From positions 1 to 54,631 of the forward strand of contig QCDS01000005.1 of NCBI GenBank assembly GCA_003278685.1: a DNA stretch of 54,631 bases, given 5' to 3'. The notes beneath the pieces are model-generated. The model did no database searches. It saw nothing but the letters and a program-made list of their open reading frames with translations, and was not told where the DNA came from. A program made the position numbers and the translations under genes. This stretch comes from Prochlorococcus sp. AG-355-K03 (lineage in GTDB: Bacteria > Cyanobacteriota > Cyanobacteriia > PCC-6307 > Cyanobiaceae). Shown one piece after another: positions 39,586-47,865 of this stretch (position 1 is its first letter; each line of letters begins with the position of its first letter).

Positions 39586-40026
39586 TTATTTTGTTGTTAA
39601 TTTTTTTTCTTTGAGAAGAGCATGTGAACCATCTTTATAATAATTTTTTCTTATTCCTACAGTAGAAAAATCAAAGCGACTATAAAATCTTTCAGCAGTA
39701 ACATTACTCTGAGAAACCTCCAATAATAATTTCTTTAAATTTAATTTTTCACATTTGTTTATTAAATAGCTCATAAAATAAGATCCAAAGCCCTTTTTCC
39801 TAAATTTCTGTTTAACAACAAAATAATTTATTTGAGCTTCATCAAGAACAACTTGAAAAACACAGATTCCAATGACTAAATTTGAAATTGACAACCCAAA
39901 GATTTTTGTACCCTTTTTTTGGAATTCGTTAGCCCATTGTCTTTTGGTCCATAGCGAAATCGTATTTGAATCTAATTCATAACATAAATCTATATAATTT
40001 TCTTTTATTTGTTTAATAGATATCAT
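39586..40026 (-). CDS. rimI: GNAT acetyltransferase, RimI-like
   Basis: A 146-residue GNAT-fold N-acetyltransferase resembling RimI, which acetylates the N-terminal alanine of ribosomal protein S18. The acetyl-CoA loop is present as VKQKFRKKGFGSYFMSYLIN (R/Q-x-x-G-x-G/A at about 72-90), with the downstream LLLEVSQSNVTAERFYSRFDF (about 100-120), where the N-x-x-A-x-x-F-Y pattern is RimI-like. The ending GIRKNYYKDGSHALLKEK, with NYY and an acidic/aromatic mix, also fits. Another small-molecule or protein acetyltransferase cannot be excluded. It is divergent from lysA, 86 bases away. Confidence 0.8.
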   Translation of the reverse strand: MISIKQIKENYIDLCYELDSNTISLWTKRQWANEFQKKGTKIFGLSISNLVIGICVFQVVLDEAQINYFVVKQKFRKKGFGSYFMSYLINKCEKLNLKKLLLEVSQSNVTAERFYSRFDFSTVGIRKNYYKDGSHALLKEKKLTTK

Positions 40027-40112
40027 TTAATATGTATTTTATTTAAAAGTTCAAATCTTGAGTCATTATAAAATATGACAGTTTTGGCAAAACTTTATTT
40101 CAAAGTTCTCCC

Positions 40113-41486
40113 ATGGAAGAAAAAAAATCTTTTTTAAAACAAAAAATTGACTTGGAAAGTCCTAACAAAAATATCGTACCTATTACCACATCCATTGGAG
40201 ATGATGGAAAATTGTCAGTTGGTGGATGTTCTATTGAAGAATTAATTAAAAAATATGATTCTCCTCTCTACATTTTGGATGAAATTACTTTAAGAAAATC
40301 TTGTAGAGCTTATAAAAAAGCACTAGAAAAATATTATCCAGGAGAATCACTCCCAATATATGCCTCTAAGGCAAATAGTTCTATATTTATGAGTAACCTT
40401 ATTTCCTCAGAAGGTTTAGGACTTGATGCAGTTTCTGAGGGAGAATTATTAACCGCCCTAAAGGGTGGGGTACCAAATGAAAAAATTGTTTTTCATGGGA
40501 ACAATAAATCTGACAAAGAAATTGACTTCGCGATTAGAAATGACATAAAAATAATCGTTGATAATGACTATGACTTAAAAAGATTAGAGGAAATATCAAA
40601 TTCATTAAATCATAACTTAGAAATTATGATTCGCTTTACTCCTGGAATAGAATGCCATACACATGAATACATTAGAACAGGTTCTTTTGATAGCAAATTT
40701 GGTTTTGGTATCGAATATTTGAATAGTTTATTTACCAGAATAAGCGATACTGAACATCTTAAGTTAAGAGGAATTCACGCTCATATTGGTTCCCAAATTT
40801 TTGAACTAGCCCCTCATAAGGATCTAGGTGAAATAATGGTAAAGGTTATTTTGGAAGCAAAGAAATTTGGTCATAATATTAAAGAACTTAATGTTGGAGG
40901 AGGCTTAGGCATTAAATATACAAAAAATGATGACCCGCCTTCTATTGATGAATGGGTAAAAACCATATCCAACTCTGTAGTTGAAGCTTGTAAAAAAAAT
41001 AATTTAGAATTACCTAAATTGATGTGTGAACCTGGAAGATCGATCGTATCTACAGCAGGCATAACAATATACAAAATTGGGGCTTTTAAAGAAATTCCAG
41101 GAATCAGAACTTATTTGTCTGTTGATGGCGGGATGAGTGATAATCCAAGGCCAATAACATATCAATCTAATTATTCTGCATGCTTGGTAAAAAACCCCTT
41201 TAATATTGATTCAAAAAATAAATATACTATTGCTGGGAAACACTGCGAATCGGGAGATGTATTGTTTAAGGAGATAGAACTAGCAAATTGCAAAACAGGA
41301 GATCTTATATGTGTTTTTGGTACTGGTGCATACAATAATTCAATGAGTTCCAACTACAACAGAATTCCAAGACCCGCAGCTCTTTTAGTTTGTGATGGAG
41401 AAGCAGAGATTATTCAAAAAAGAGAAAGTCCATCTGATCTTTTAAGATATGATATTTTGCCTGATCGCTTTATTAAACAAAATTAG
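40113..41486 (+). CDS. lysA: diaminopimelate decarboxylase
   Basis: LysA decarboxylates meso-diaminopimelate to lysine. The 457-residue fold-type III PLP enzyme has the cofactor lysine in PIYASKANSS (about residue 85), the HIGSQI substrate segment (about 225), the PLP phosphate-binding GGGLGIKY (about 265), CEPGRSIV (about 307) and the partner-subunit cysteine motif CESGDVLF (about 375). About 35 polar residues precede the core. It is the first of a plus-strand run with dacA, uppS, bioB and trhO, all with gaps under 30 bases. Confidence 0.96.
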   Translation: MEEKKSFLKQKIDLESPNKNIVPITTSIGDDGKLSVGGCSIEELIKKYDSPLYILDEITLRKSCRAYKKALEKYYPGESLPIYASKANSSIFMSNLISSEGLGLDAVSEGELLTALKGGVPNEKIVFHGNNKSDKEIDFAIRNDIKIIVDNDYDLKRLEEISNSLNHNLEIMIRFTPGIECHTHEYIRTGSFDSKFGFGIEYLNSLFTRISDTEHLKLRGIHAHIGSQIFELAPHKDLGEIMVKVILEAKKFGHNIKELNVGGGLGIKYTKNDDPPSIDEWVKTISNSVVEACKKNNLELPKLMCEPGRSIVSTAGITIYKIGAFKEIPGIRTYLSVDGGMSDNPRPITYQSNYSACLVKNPFNIDSKNKYTIAGKHCESGDVLFKEIELANCKTGDLICVFGTGAYNNSMSSNYNRIPRPAALLVCDGEAEIIQKRESPSDLLRYDILPDRFIKQN

Positions 41487-41514
41487 GTACATTTAAATTA
41501 ATGTTGTTTTTAGT

Positions 41515-42423
41515 GTGAATTTCTGGGGAATTATAAATTTAAAGCTTTTGTTAGATGTCTTATTTGCTGTTGGTTTCGGACTTTTATTATTCTCTAGAGT
41601 AAAAGAGCAAAGGACATTATGGCTCCTAAGAGGATATTTGTTTTTAGTATCATCTGCATGGTTTATTCAAAGATATGCATATTTACCACTAACATCAAAA
41701 TTAATTGATGCTGTTGTTCTCGCTTGCTCTCTCTCATTGGCGATCCTTTGGCAGGGAGAGTTGAGGAGATTAATGGAACTATTAGGCACTGGGAGACTAG
41801 CTGTATTACTAGGAAATCCACCGAAGGAATTTAGAGCAACCTCAACTACCATTACTCAATTAGTTGATACTGCAGGTAAACTCTCTCAAAATAGGAGGGG
41901 AGCATTAATTGTTGTAGATTTGGGAAGTGATTTAAGACCTGAAGATTTTTTATATTCAGGTACCAATATTGAGGCAAAATTATCAACTGACCTTTTAATA
42001 AATCTTTTTGCAACAGATACACCCTTACATGATGGGGCAGTTCTTGTTAAAGGGAATAAAATAATATCTGCCGGTGTAATACTCCCTTTATCGAGGCAAG
42101 GAATAAGTAGATATGGCACGAGACATCTTGCTGCATTAGGAATTACAGAAAGATTTGATAGGTGTATTTGTATTGTTGTCTCTGAAGAGACAGGTACATT
42201 ATCATTAGCAAACCAAGGAAAACTTGAAAGACCAATTACCAGCAGCAGGTTACAAGAACTTCTTGTAAATTTGATTGGCAATCAAAACTCAATGGGAACG
42301 AATAAATCATCTTTGAGTAAAAACTCTTTATCCCAGAATACAAATCTAAGTGATAATATCGTCAGTGATTCGAATGAAAAAGAGACAGAAAAGCCTGCAA
42401 TTTTTTTTAATAAAAATGATTAA
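41515..42423 (+). CDS. dacA: diadenylate cyclase (c-di-AMP synthase), CdaA type
   Basis: DacA/CdaA makes c-di-AMP from two ATP. The 302-residue protein has membrane helices at about 10-27, 38-55 and 62-80, then the DisA_N (DAC) domain with LHDGAVLV (DGA at 173-175) and RHLAALG (203-209), the two catalytic motifs. The C-terminal 45 residues are Ser/Asn-rich and low in complexity. GTG is the start: the nearby ATG at 41501 is in another frame and stops at once. A PgpH-like hydrolase for the product lies at 15028-16500. It is 28 bases after lysA and 3 bases before uppS. Confidence 0.94.
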   Translation: MNFWGIINLKLLLDVLFAVGFGLLLFSRVKEQRTLWLLRGYLFLVSSAWFIQRYAYLPLTSKLIDAVVLACSLSLAILWQGELRRLMELLGTGRLAVLLGNPPKEFRATSTTITQLVDTAGKLSQNRRGALIVVDLGSDLRPEDFLYSGTNIEAKLSTDLLINLFATDTPLHDGAVLVKGNKIISAGVILPLSRQGISRYGTRHLAALGITERFDRCICIVVSEETGTLSLANQGKLERPITSSRLQELLVNLIGNQNSMGTNKSSLSKNSLSQNTNLSDNIVSDSNEKETEKPAIFFNKND

Positions 42424-42426
42424 CTT

Positions 42427-43230
42427 ATGAGTTTAGGAAAAATAATTGATAAGAAAAAAAATAACTTATTCATGAAATTAGATAGGGAAAAAGTTCCAGA
42501 ACATGTTGCAATAATTATGGACGGGAATGGTAGATGGGCAACAAAAAAGGGATTACCTCGTAAATATGGTCATAAAAGAGGAGTTAGTGTTTTAAAAGAA
42601 ATTCTCAAATCATCCAAAAAATTAGGTTGTAAAATTCTTACTGTTTATGCTTTTTCAACCGAGAATTGGATAAGACCAAGAAAAGAGGTTGATTTCCTCA
42701 TTAATCTTTTTAGCGAAGTTTTGAGTGACGAAATTGAAGAGATACATGAAGAATCAATAAAAATAAAATTCGTTGGAGATTTAACTCCTTTCCCAGAAAC
42801 TCTAAAAAAAATAATATCTAGTTCAGAATATCTAACTAAAAACAACAATAATTTTTTATTGAATGTTTGCGTTAATTACGGAGGGAGACAAGAAATAGTA
42901 AAAGTTGCAAAAAAAATAGCATTAAAAACTTCTTCTGGTGAAATAAAACCAAATGAAGTTAATGAAGAATTATTTAATTCTGAGCTATTAACTCGAGGAA
43001 TTAAGGATCCGGAATTATTAATAAGAACAGGTGGAGAAAAAAGGATCAGTAATTTTCTTTTATGGCAATTAGCTTATTCAGAAATTTACATATCTGAAGT
43101 AATGTGGCCAGACTTTAATGAATTTGAATTTTTAAAGGCAATCATTGATTACCAATCAAGAAATAGACGTTTCGGCGGTATAGAATCATTACCAAATGAA
43201 TCTTTTGATGATTCTCAATATTCTTCCTAA
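42427..43230 (+). CDS. uppS: isoprenyl transferase (undecaprenyl diphosphate synthase)
   Basis: A cis-prenyltransferase that builds the C55 lipid carrier for peptidoglycan and surface glycans. The 267-residue protein carries the family start [24 protein letters not shown] with catalytic Asp at residue 32, [11 protein letters not shown] (about 78), and the C-terminal [20 protein letters not shown] (about 205) and [11 protein letters not shown]. About 22 extra residues precede the core, mostly Lys. It sits 3 bases after dacA and 5 bases before bioB, within the lysA-trhO run. Confidence 0.96.
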   Translation: MSLGKIIDKKKNNLFMKLDREKVPEHVAIIMDGNGRWATKKGLPRKYGHKRGVSVLKEILKSSKKLGCKILTVYAFSTENWIRPRKEVDFLINLFSEVLSDEIEEIHEESIKIKFVGDLTPFPETLKKIISSSEYLTKNNNNFLLNVCVNYGGRQEIVKVAKKIALKTSSGEIKPNEVNEELFNSELLTRGIKDPELLIRTGGEKRISNFLLWQLAYSEIYISEVMWPDFNEFEFLKAIIDYQSRNRRFGGIESLPNESFDDSQYSS

Positions 43231-43235
43231 CAAAA

Positions 43236-44243
43236 ATGGCTAATTCTGATAATCAGTTATTAAGAGAAATTAGATTCGATTGGAATAAAGAAGAGATAAT
43301 GGAAATACTTAATATGCCGCTGATTGATTTAATGTGGGAATCACAAATAGTTCATAGGAAATTCAACAAATATAACATTCAATTAGCATCATTGTTCAGT
43401 GTAAAAACTGGTGGATGTGAGGAAAATTGTTCGTATTGTAGCCAATCAATTTATAGTGCTAGCGAAATCAAAAGTCATCCACAACTTCAAGTTGAAGAGG
43501 TTTTAGCAAGAGCTCAAATAGCAAAGAATGAGGGTGCAGATAGGTTTTGTATGGGTTGGGCATGGAGAGAAATAAGAGATGGTAAATCTTTTAATGCAAT
43601 GTTAGAGATGGTTAGCGGTGTAAGAGATTTAGGGATGGAAGCATGCGTTACAGCTGGGATGCTTACAGAAGAACAAGCTTCCAGACTGGCTAATGCAGGT
43701 TTGACCGCATATAACCACAATCTTGATACAAGTCCCGAGCATTATAAAAACATTATTACGACTAGAACTTATCAAGACAGACTAGATACTATCAAAAGAG
43801 TTAGAAATGCAGGAATAAATGTTTGTTGTGGAGGAATAATAGGTTTGGGTGAAACTAATGGCGATAGAGCATATCTTTTGGAAGTTCTTTCAAACATGAA
43901 TCCGCACCCTGAAAGTGTTCCAATAAATTCATTAGTAGCTATTGAAGGTACAGGTTTAGAAGATAATCAAGAAATTGATTCTATTGAAATGATAAGAATG
44001 ATAGCTACAGCCAGAATTCTTATGCCTAAAAGTAAAATAAGATTAAGTGCAGGGCGAGAAAAACTTTCAAAAGAAGCCCAAATTTTATGTTTTCAATGTG
44101 GGGCAAATTCAATTTTTTATGGAGATGAATTACTCACAACTTCAAATCCATCTTTTCAATCAGATAGAAAACTACTTAAAGAGGTTGGGGTATCATTTAA
44201 TAAAAATTTTGAAACCTGTGAAAAAACATTATCTTCTTTATGA
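43236..44243 (+). CDS. bioB: biotin synthase
   Basis: BioB is a radical SAM enzyme that inserts sulfur into dethiobiotin. The 335-residue protein has the [4Fe-4S]-binding cysteines C61, C65 and C68 in [13 protein letters not shown]. Also present are [26 protein letters not shown] (about residue 160) and [11 protein letters not shown], with the auxiliary-cluster cysteines in EACVTAG and NVCCGG and the arginine of IRLSAGRE (about 270). These are the BioB set. The last 4 bases overlap the trhO start (ATGA), suggesting coupled translation. It is well after uppS, with a 5-base gap. Confidence 0.97.
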   Translation: MANSDNQLLREIRFDWNKEEIMEILNMPLIDLMWESQIVHRKFNKYNIQLASLFSVKTGGCEENCSYCSQSIYSASEIKSHPQLQVEEVLARAQIAKNEGADRFCMGWAWREIRDGKSFNAMLEMVSGVRDLGMEACVTAGMLTEEQASRLANAGLTAYNHNLDTSPEHYKNIITTRTYQDRLDTIKRVRNAGINVCCGGIIGLGETNGDRAYLLEVLSNMNPHPESVPINSLVAIEGTGLEDNQEIDSIEMIRMIATARILMPKSKIRLSAGREKLSKEAQILCFQCGANSIFYGDELLTTSNPSFQSDRKLLKEVGVSFNKNFETCEKTLSSL

Positions 44244-45172
44244 AAGACAAAAATTATAAAATAGTTTCTCTTTATTCTTTCTTCCCTTTTCAAGAAAACT
44301 TAATTCTTACTCTCAAAAAAAAATTATTAGAAATCGAAAATGAAAATGATCTTTCAGGTTTGTTAATTTTTGCTAGTGAGGGTATTAATGGAACTATTTG
44401 TGCCGAGAAAAATGTAATTGATTTTGTTATCAATTTGCTTAATAAATATGCAGGTAATAGAAATTTGAATATTAAAGTAAACTTCTCAAAAGAGAAAGTC
44501 TTCAAAAAATTAAAAATAAAGATCAAAAAAGAAATAGTTACCATGGGTGTCCCTGAAATAAACCCTGCAGAAAATAATGGGACCTATATTGACTCATCTG
44601 ATTGGAATAAGTTAATTAAAAATCAAAATACGATAGTCATTGATACTAGAAATCATTATGAGGTTTCTTTAGGTACATTTCAAAACTCTATAAACCCAAA
44701 TACAAGAAACTTTAGCGAATTCCCCAAGTGGGTAGATGATCATTTAAAAACCCATTTAGAAAATAAGCAGAATACAAATATAGCAATGTTTTGTACCGGA
44801 GGAATAAGATGTGAAAAAGCTACTAGTTTACTGAAAAAGAAAGGTTTTAAAAATATTTATCACCTACAAGGGGGTATCCTTCAATACCTTGACGATATAC
44901 CAAAAGAAAAAAACTTATTTGAAGGTGAATGTTATGTTTTTGATAAAAGAGTTGCTTTAGATCAAGATTTAGAAAAAGGCTCTTACTCGATTTGTCATGC
45001 ATGTGGAATGCCAATTTCAATTCAAGATCAAGAAAGAAAAGAATATAGAAAGGGTATCCAATGTCATTTCTGCATAGACCAATTCAGCGATGATGATAGG
45101 AAAAGGTTTGAAGAAAGACAAAAACAAATCGATAGATCAAAAGTGGAAAATCATAAATTCTATAAGGACTAA
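44240..45172 (+). CDS. trhO: tRNA uridine(34) hydroxylase (TrhO), rhodanese family
   Basis: A 310-residue protein of the TrhO (YceA) type, which hydroxylates uridine 34 of certain tRNAs as a step to mo5U-type wobble bases. An N-terminal acylphosphatase-like domain ([19 protein letters not shown] ... [12 protein letters not shown]) is followed by a rhodanese domain with catalytic C185 in [15 protein letters not shown]-terminal cluster of four cysteines (CHACGMP and CHFCIDQF) could bind a metal. All are typical of the family. It overlaps bioB by 4 bases; a prephenate-linked oxygen source is known for this family and not shown here. Confidence 0.93.
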   Translation: MKDKNYKIVSLYSFFPFQENLILTLKKKLLEIENENDLSGLLIFASEGINGTICAEKNVIDFVINLLNKYAGNRNLNIKVNFSKEKVFKKLKIKIKKEIVTMGVPEINPAENNGTYIDSSDWNKLIKNQNTIVIDTRNHYEVSLGTFQNSINPNTRNFSEFPKWVDDHLKTHLENKQNTNIAMFCTGGIRCEKATSLLKKKGFKNIYHLQGGILQYLDDIPKEKNLFEGECYVFDKRVALDQDLEKGSYSICHACGMPISIQDQERKEYRKGIQCHFCIDQFSDDDRKRFEERQKQIDRSKVENHKFYKD

Positions 45173-45183
45173 TTTTCAAAATC

Positions 45184-45684
45184 ATGAAAGTTGAAGAATT
45201 AGAAAAATTAGCAGGTTCCATTGGATTATTAATTAAAATTCAATTTAGAGAAACTATCGGATTATGTTTCTTTAGAATTGTGATTGCAGAACAGAAAGAT
45301 AACATAATTAAAATTTGGGCCGAAATGAAAGGTTGGACTTATTTAAATAAACAAGGTATTCAGCTTGATACATTAAGAATCCTTAGTAAAGCTCCTGCTT
45401 TTGTTTCCGAATTAATATGGGCAACAACTATGGCTTGGGCAATTGAAAAAAAATCAAGCAACAAAGTAAGACTTTTAGCTATTTTTGATAGTGAAGGATA
45501 TAGTAAAAAACTTGTAAGATATTTCAAGTTAATAGGATTCAAAATTGTCAAAGAAGTTGGTTCTAGCCCAGTAGATCTGTTATTAAGATTGGTTTGGGGA
45601 GGTGCAGGTACACTTATGAACGGGGAATGTATTTCCATATTGAAAAGACTTGAAAAGAAACTCTCTTTAATTGAAGAAAGTTAA
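45184..45684 (+). CDS. conserved hypothetical protein, GNAT-like in part
   Basis: I do not recognise a precise function for this 166-residue protein. It has no signal peptide or membrane helix. The stretch RLLAIFDSEGYSKKLVRYFKLIGFKIVKEVG (about residues 98-128, broken in two) resembles the helix-strand end of GNAT acetyltransferases, and SSPVDLLLRLVWGGAGTLMNGEC (about 128-150) looks like a conserved signature. Similar proteins occur across cyanobacteria. It starts 11 bases after trhO and likely belongs to the same transcript; its stop overlaps the lipA stop region by 4 bases on the other strand. Confidence 0.75.
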   Translation: MKVEELEKLAGSIGLLIKIQFRETIGLCFFRIVIAEQKDNIIKIWAEMKGWTYLNKQGIQLDTLRILSKAPAFVSELIWATTMAWAIEKKSSNKVRLLAIFDSEGYSKKLVRYFKLIGFKIVKEVGSSPVDLLLRLVWGGAGTLMNGECISILKRLEKKLSLIEES

Positions 45685-46580
45685 CCCGCGTGATAACTAC
45701 TTCTAACTAAAGGGCCCGAAGATACTTTTTTGAATCCTAATTCCTTAGAGAAGCGATATAAATATTCAAACTCTGATGGATCCCAATATTTCTTAACTGC
45801 CAAATGATTAAATGAGGGCCTTAAATATTGGCCAATTGTAATTTGATCACAATCTATTTTTTTAAGATCATAAATTGTATTTTTTATTTCATCCAATGTT
45901 TCCCCAAGTCCTAACATAATGCCTGATTTAGTTTGAATATGAGGAGCAAAATCCTTTGACTTTTTTAGCAAACTAAGGGATTTTTTGTAATTTGCACCCC
46001 TCCTAACTTCTTTTTGCAGTCTTTCAACAGTTTCAAGATTATGATTAAAGCATATTGGATCTTTTTCTAAAATCATCTTCAATCTCTTGGTCTGAAGGTT
46101 ATTTGTTTCATCAAGATTTTTACCTCCACCCCATAAATCAGGAGTTAAAACTTCAATTTTAATTGTTGAATCAATTTTTCTAATCTCATCAATTGTAGAT
46201 ATAAATAAATTTGCACCATGATCAGGGAGATCGTCTCTAGCTACAGATGTCAAAACAACATATTTCAAATTTAGTACTTTCACTGCTTCAGCGACTTGAG
46301 TACATTCATCAATATTGATAGAACTAGGTCTACCTTTATTTACCTGACAAAAAGCACATGAACGAGAACATATCGATCCACCCAGTAAGAAGGTGGCTGT
46401 TCCTGAGGCATAACATTCTGCTCTATTTGGACATCTTGCTTCTTCACAAATAGTATGAATATTTGATTTTTTGATGAGTGTTTGTATTTTTTCGAATTCT
46501 GAAGCTTTACTTATAGGAAATTTAATCCAAGAGGGAAGTCTTAAGATTTTTTCTTTCTTGATTAGATTATTGTCTCTCAT
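45681..46580 (-). CDS. lipA: lipoyl synthase
   Basis: LipA is a radical SAM enzyme that inserts two sulfurs into octanoyl chains on lipoyl domains of 2-oxoacid dehydrogenases and GcvH. The 299-residue protein has the auxiliary-cluster cysteines C45, C50 and C56 in CEEARCPNRAEC and the SAM-cluster cysteines C71, C75 and C78 in CSRSCAFC. The C-terminal RSSYHAG carries the serine that ligates the auxiliary cluster. Together with bioB this places two sulfur-inserting radical SAM enzymes within 3 kb. The gap to upstream recR is 3 bases. Confidence 0.97.
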   Translation of the reverse strand: MRDNNLIKKEKILRLPSWIKFPISKASEFEKIQTLIKKSNIHTICEEARCPNRAECYASGTATFLLGGSICSRSCAFCQVNKGRPSSINIDECTQVAEAVKVLNLKYVVLTSVARDDLPDHGANLFISTIDEIRKIDSTIKIEVLTPDLWGGGKNLDETNNLQTKRLKMILEKDPICFNHNLETVERLQKEVRRGANYKKSLSLLKKSKDFAPHIQTKSGIMLGLGETLDEIKNTIYDLKKIDCDQITIGQYLRPSFNHLAVKKYWDPSEFEYLYRFSKELGFKKVSSGPLVRSSYHAG

Positions 46581-46583
46581 TAT

Positions 46584-47183
46584 CTAATTTAGTTTTGTTC
46601 TACCTTCTAAGGCCCTTGCAAGTGTAACTTCATCCACATATTCAAGTTCACTGCCCATTGGGAGCCCATATGCAATCCTCGTAACTTTAGTAAAAGGGGC
46701 TAACAATTTTCCAATATAAAGGCTTGTTGTATCTCCCTCAACACTTGGGGTCAATGCCAATATGATCTCATCTATTTCAGACTTACTAACTCTTTCTACC
46801 AAGCTTCTTATTTCTAAGAGTTCGGGGCCAACAGAATCCATTGGGGATATTAAACCACCAATAACATGGTAAACACCTTTAAATTCTCTGGCGCGCTCCA
46901 AAGCAAGCAAATCTTTAGTTTCTGCTACTACACAGATTAGTTTTTGATTTCTTTCAGTATTTCTACAAATTTCGCATTCATCTTCTGAAGTCAAATTGAA
47001 ACATTTTTTGCAACGACCAACATTACTATGTGCTTCTAGCAGAGCCTTTGAAAATTCTCTTATTGTACTTTCAGGTTGTTTTAAAATAAACAGGGCTAAT
47101 CGTTGCGCTGTTCTTGGACCAATCCCTGGGAATTTCTCAAAATGACCGATTAATTTTGAAAGTGGTTTAGTATAAGTAATCAA
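46584..47183 (-). CDS. recR: recombination mediator RecR
   Basis: RecR works with RecO (and RecF) to load RecA on single-stranded gaps. The 199-residue protein has the helix-hairpin-helix [13 protein letters not shown] (about 18-30), the zinc-finger cysteines C58, C61, C70 and C73, and a Toprim domain with [14 protein letters not shown] (about 83) and the [13 protein letters not shown] segment. Length and order are standard. It is the promoter-proximal gene with lipA downstream. A 14-bp palindrome (47192-47205) lies 9 bases before its start in the spacer shared with the psbP-like gene. Confidence 0.97.
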   Translation of the reverse strand: MITYTKPLSKLIGHFEKFPGIGPRTAQRLALFILKQPESTIREFSKALLEAHSNVGRCKKCFNLTSEDECEICRNTERNQKLICVVAETKDLLALERAREFKGVYHVIGGLISPMDSVGPELLEIRSLVERVSKSEIDEIILALTPSVEGDTTSLYIGKLLAPFTKVTRIAYGLPMGSELEYVDEVTLARALEGRTKLN

Positions 47184-47191
47184 AATTAAAC

Positions 47192-47205
47192 TATTTCTAG
47201 AAATA
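47192..47205. repeat. 14-bp perfect palindrome between recR and the psbP-like gene
   Basis: TATTTCTAGAAATA reads the same on both strands. It lies 9 bases upstream of recR and about 80 bases upstream of the divergent psbP-like gene. It could be an operator for a dimeric regulator, but in AT-rich DNA it may be chance. Confidence 0.5.
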
Positions 47206-47286
47206 ATTTAGACGCAAAATTCCGAATTGCCATAATTGTTTGCTTTTAATGTCTTATTATGTTTTTAGTTAGTAATTTCAAACAAA

Positions 47287-47844
47287 ATGAAAAATATAAA
47301 ATTTAACCCTTTCAAATATTTATTTTTGGTTTTTTTGTGCTTAACACTGAGTGCTTGTAGTGGCGGACTAAATGCGGGATTAGAAGCTTATCAAAGTCCA
47401 GATGGTAGATATGCCTTTTTGTATCCAACAGGATGGACTAGAGTAAAAGTCGATGGAGGACCTGAAATTATTTATCATGATTTAATAAATAGTAATGAGA
47501 CCTTAAGTTTAGTTATTTCTGATGTCAATAAAGAGGTTCAATTAGAGCAATTAGGAAGCCCAAATGAAGTAGGTCAAACATTAATTGATAAAGTCATTGC
47601 TCCCGAAGGTTCAGGTAGAGAGGTAAAACTTATAAATGCAAATAAGAGGGAAGCATCCAATCATATTTTCTATGATTTAGAGTATGAATTAAATTTAAAT
47701 GAACAAGCAAGACATGAATTAGCTACTGTAGTAATTGATAGAGGAACACTTTATACTTTCGCTGTGGGAACAAATGAAGAAAGGTGGAATAAAGTTGACA
47801 TTATGTTTAGTAACGTAATTGAATCATTTAACTTCTTAATATAA
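47287..47844 (+). CDS. psbP: PsbP-domain lipoprotein
   Basis: A 185-residue PsbP-family protein, known in cyanobacteria as CyanoP and associated with photosystem II assembly or stability on the lumenal side. The signal peptide (residues 1-23) ends in the lipobox LSAC with C24 as the lipid-modified residue, so it is membrane-tethered. The mature domain begins EAYQSPDGRYAFLYPTGW, the typical PsbP opening, and continues with the conserved beta-sheet segments through FAVGTNEERWNKVDIMF. It is alone on the plus strand, and a 9-bp hairpin overlaps its stop codon. Confidence 0.92.
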   Translation: MKNIKFNPFKYLFLVFLCLTLSACSGGLNAGLEAYQSPDGRYAFLYPTGWTRVKVDGGPEIIYHDLINSNETLSLVISDVNKEVQLEQLGSPNEVGQTLIDKVIAPEGSGREVKLINANKREASNHIFYDLEYELNLNEQARHELATVVIDRGTLYTFAVGTNEERWNKVDIMFSNVIESFNFLI

Positions 47845-47865
47845 TCTAGAAATTCATTCTAGATT
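47843..47865. terminator. hairpin shared by convergent psbP-like and ABC exporter gene ends
   Basis: AATCTAGAA, loop ATTCA, TTCTAGATT forms a perfect 9-bp stem. It overlaps the psbP-like stop (47842-47844) and the stop codon of the ABC gene (47859-47861). Its position between convergent genes suggests a two-way terminator, but neither side has a good T-run. Confidence 0.5.

Noticed and set aside
41501..41514. ATG upstream of dacA as an alternative start
   Set aside because: It is in a different frame and meets TGA after five codons. GTG at 41515 fits the family start.
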